Shown: in pieces, positions 15,465 to 17,504 of the stretch
How the letters are laid out: each line of letters begins with the position of its first letter
How positions within the stretch are numbered: the first letter of the stretch is position 1
Assembly: GCA_030832235.1 (NCBI GenBank)
Contig: JAURJO010000408.1
Span: forward strand, 1 to 17,504
Origin: Verrucomicrobiota bacterium
GTDB taxonomy: Bacteria > Verrucomicrobiota > Verrucomicrobiia > Opitutales > Opitutaceae
Direction: 5' to 3'
DNA: 17,504 nucleotides
Program-made: the position numbers and the translations under genes
Notes under the pieces: model-generated
The model's database searches: none
What the model was told of the DNA's origin: nothing
What the model saw: the letters and a program-made list of their open reading frames with translations, nothing else

Positions 15465-15502
15465 TCCGCCTGACACAACTCCAAACTTGAGGAGGAAAAT
15501 CC

Positions 15503-16768
15503 TTAGCGCGTGGCACGCTCCGAGGCTCCGCGCAAGAGGCTCACCGCCTCCTGAAGATCGCGATCACGGCCGGCGCGGAGATCGGCCAGCGTGCGCGGCA
15601 CGGCGATATCCGGCTCAACTCCCCTGCCCTCCAGCCGGCGTCCTTTGGGCGCGAGGTAATCTTCTCGGCTCAGCTGCAGCTGTCCGCCGTCGGCTAGCTC
15701 GTAGAACCAGCTCGCCAGCACCGCGCCGGCCGTAGGGCGGCCGATGATGGTCGCGCGCCCGTGATCCTGAAGCACCGCGGCAAAAATTTCCGCGGCGCTT
15801 GCTGTACCGCGGTCGACCAGCACAACCACGCGGCCGGCGTAACGAGCGGAGCCCCATTGCCAGGAGGATTTCACCGCGCTGGTCCCGGCTCGTGTGACGA
15901 AGACCCCGCAATCCACGGCCTGCCGGAAAAACTCCCCGATCACGATCCCGAGCGAGAAGGTCTCGCCGCCCGAGTTCCGACGCAGGTCGATCACGACGCC
16001 GGGGGCGTCAGCCCGGGACTTGAGTCGTTCCGAAAGCCAGCGCCGCGCCGGCCCGTCGAACTCGTCGAAACGCAGCAGCGGGATCCCGCCCGGAAGCATG
16101 CGTTCCTCGCGTCGCGGCGCCGTCGAGAGTTCCCGCGCCACCGGAGCCACGCGCACGGTGCGGTCCTGTTCATCGAGAAACTCCCACGCCGCCGCCTCGC
16201 CCACCGTCGGTCGGAAATCAATTTCTTCCCCAAGCGGCCGACCGTCGCGCGCAACCACAACCCACCCCGGACGGATCCCGTCCTGTTCGGCCGGGCTGGC
16301 GGGCAACACTTCGTTGACGATCCAGCGCCCCTCGAGCCGCTCCATGGCGAATCCCGTGCGCACCCGCGTACGCGAACGACGCTCGGAGGCGCGAGCCGGC
16401 GAAACGGCCCGCGTATGGCTGTCCTTCAGCGGCTCCAACATCGCGTTCAATTCCCGGTAAAGCGTCTCGTCGTCCGCCGCCGCGACCGCGGCCGGACCAT
16501 GGGTCCGACCCGCGGCCGTCCAGTCGACGCCGCCCAGCGCCGGATCGTGGTGACGCTCCGCAACGAGCCGCCAAACCCGCTCGAAAACCTCCGCGTTGCG
16601 GATCGCGCGCGGCGACTCCGCAGCTACGGCGAATTCAGGACGCGTGAACCGGGAGACGGGCGCCAGCGCACAACCGTCGCCGGCCAGCGTGCAGGCCACC
16701 GCGAGCGCGACGTGGAAAACCCGCCGCGCCGCGTCCAACCGTCCGCCGCGCTCCCCGGGGGCGGACAT
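15503..16768 (-). CDS. S41 family serine peptidase with PDZ-like domain, exported
   Basis: This is a 421-residue S41 (C-terminal-processing/tricorn-like) protease. The N-terminus has basic residues then a hydrophobic stretch (18-30) and cysteines at 26 and 33. It may be a signal peptide or a poor lipobox, so the protein is probably periplasmic or envelope-bound. A helical cap region contains LKDSH with His118. A PDZ-like segment spans about 135-210 (GWVVVARDGRPLG). The catalytic core has DLRRNSGG (261-268), GTASAAEIF with probable nucleophile Ser324, and LEGRGVEPDIAV (379-390). The Lys of bacterial CtpA-type enzymes (T-x-G-K-G) is missing; the site reads RPTAGAVLAS. So it fits the tricorn-like branch using His and Ser. 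It starts 6 nt after the parE stop, suggesting translational coupling. Its substrate is unknown. Confidence 0.9.
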   Translation of the reverse strand: MSAPGERGGRLDAARRVFHVALAVACTLAGDGCALAPVSRFTRPEFAVAAESPRAIRNAEVFERVWRLVAERHHDPALGGVDWTAAGRTHGPAAVAAADDETLYRELNAMLEPLKDSHTRAVSPARASERRSRTRVRTGFAMERLEGRWIVNEVLPASPAEQDGIRPGWVVVARDGRPLGEEIDFRPTVGEAAAWEFLDEQDRTVRVAPVARELSTAPRREERMLPGGIPLLRFDEFDGPARRWLSERLKSRADAPGVVIDLRRNSGGETFSLGIVIGEFFRQAVDCGVFVTRAGTSAVKSSWQWGSARYAGRVVVLVDRGTASAAEIFAAVLQDHGRATIIGRPTAGAVLASWFYELADGGQLQLSREDYLAPKGRRLEGRGVEPDIAVPRTLADLRAGRDRDLQEAVSLLRGASERATR

Positions 16769-16774
16769 CGGAAA

Positions 16775-17504
16775 TCAGACCGCCACGAGGTCCTTCTCGA
16801 CGCGGAGGTTGCCGATAATGAAGTCCTGCCGCTCGGGCGTGTTCTTGCCCATGAAGAAACCGAGGAGGTCGTCGCTGTTGTGCAGGTGGTTCAGCGTGAC
16901 CGGCTCGAGCCGGATGTTCTCGCCGATGAAGTCCTTGAACTCACCCGCCGAAATTTCGCCGAGGCCCTTGAAGCGCGTGATCTCGTGGCTCGCGCCGAGC
17001 TTGGCGATGGCCGCCTGCTTCTCCTCCTCGGAATAGCAATAGATGGTCTCGCGCTTGTTGCGCACCCGGAACAGCGGCGTCTCAAGAATGAACAGATGGC
17101 TGTTGCGGATGAGATCCGGGAAGTACTGCAGGAAAAACGAGATCAGCAGCAGCCGGATGTGCATGCCGTCGACGTCGGCGTCGGTCGCGATGACGATCCG
17201 GTTGTAGCGCAGGCCGTCCATGCCCTCCTCGATGTTCAACGCGGACTGCAGCAGGTGGAACTCCTCGTTCTCATAGATGACCTTCTTGGAAAGCCCGTAG
17301 GTATTGAGCGGCTTTCCCTTCAGGGCGAACACGGCCTGCGTCTGCACGTCGCGCGTGGCGGTGAGCGAGCCGGCGGCGGAGTCGCCCTCGACGATGAAAA
17401 GCGTGCTCTCCTCCGCGCGGGGGTTGCGGTCGCCGAGATGCAGGCGGCAGTCGCGCAGCTTGCGGTTGTGCAGCGACGCCTTCTTGGCGCGCTCGCGCGC
17501 GAGA
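16775..17504 (-). CDS. parE: DNA topoisomerase IV subunit B, C-terminal part (N-terminus outside window)
   Basis: ATPase subunit of topoisomerase IV; only the last 242 residues are here. The frame is open through the right edge, so the first in-window ATG at 17347 is internal. Visible are the TOPRIM motif VEGDSAAGS (17366-17392, with the catalytic Glu), then ALKGKPLNTYGLSKK, the metal-binding DADVDG (about 17165-17182), and RFKGLGE near the C-terminus, typical of ParE/GyrB. The EGDSAAGS form and the text around it resemble Bacteroidetes/Verrucomicrobia ParE rather than proteobacterial GyrB. The ATPase domain (GHKL, Walker-type lid) lies outside the window. The stop is 6 nt from the S41 peptidase ATG. 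GyrB is the alternative, but the presence of a ParC-like gene nearby favours ParE. Confidence 0.92.
   Translation of the reverse strand, partial: LARERAKKASLHNRKLRDCRLHLGDRNPRAEESTLFIVEGDSAAGSLTATRDVQTQAVFALKGKPLNTYGLSKKVIYENEEFHLLQSALNIEEGMDGLRYNRIVIATDADVDGMHIRLLLISFFLQYFPDLIRNSHLFILETPLFRVRNKRETIYCYSEEEKQAAIAKLGASHEITRFKGLGEISAGEFKDFIGENIRLEPVTLNHLHNSDDLLGFFMGKNTPERQDFIIGNLRVEKDLVAV

Overview
The window is about 65% GC by eye and looks like a chromosomal segment from a Gram-negative bacterium, most likely Verrucomicrobiota of the Opitutaceae type. This rests on three things: two outer-membrane TonB-dependent receptors of about 1,030-1,045 residues, each with an N-terminal carboxypeptidase-regulatory-like domain; a secreted FG-GAP/VCBS-repeat protein with a C-terminal jelly-roll-like module; and topoisomerase IV subunits of the Bacteroidetes/Verrucomicrobia kind. 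The taxon is inferred from protein style and was not searched.

Left part, + strand (1-3383): the 3' part of a large secreted beta-propeller protein is followed after 63 nt by a secreted, probably alpha-helical-toroid protein with a clear ribosome binding site. They look like a two-gene unit. A 308-nt convergent intergenic region with GC-rich hairpins (3384-3691) separates them from a minus-strand gene for a secreted seven-motif FG-GAP protein (3692-5680). Divergent from it is a small acidic 63-residue protein (5806-5997), which converges on a cysteine-rich hypothetical protein (6022-6594).

Right part, all on the minus strand and so transcribed from the right edge leftward: parE (C-terminal 242 residues, 16775-17504), an S41 peptidase starting 6 nt after the parE stop (15503-16768), TonB-dependent receptor 2 (12262-15357), parC (9965-12133) and TonB-dependent receptor 1 (6692-9823). 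The topoisomerase IV genes are thus collinear but split by an exported peptidase and an outer-membrane receptor.

The most interesting non-coding signal is a 35-nt sequence containing a GTCACG-N5-CGTGAC inverted repeat. It occurs twice, in the same orientation, on either side of the receptor 1 gene (6653-6687 and 9877-9911), with only two mismatches. Other points worth a second look are a 21-codon upstream ORF with a strong Shine-Dalgarno sequence in the leader of receptor 2, and the ParC quinolone pocket, where both usual drug-anchoring positions are alanine. I saw no tRNA, rRNA, CRISPR, transposase or prophage genes, and no multi-gene system that I can confidently call undescribed.
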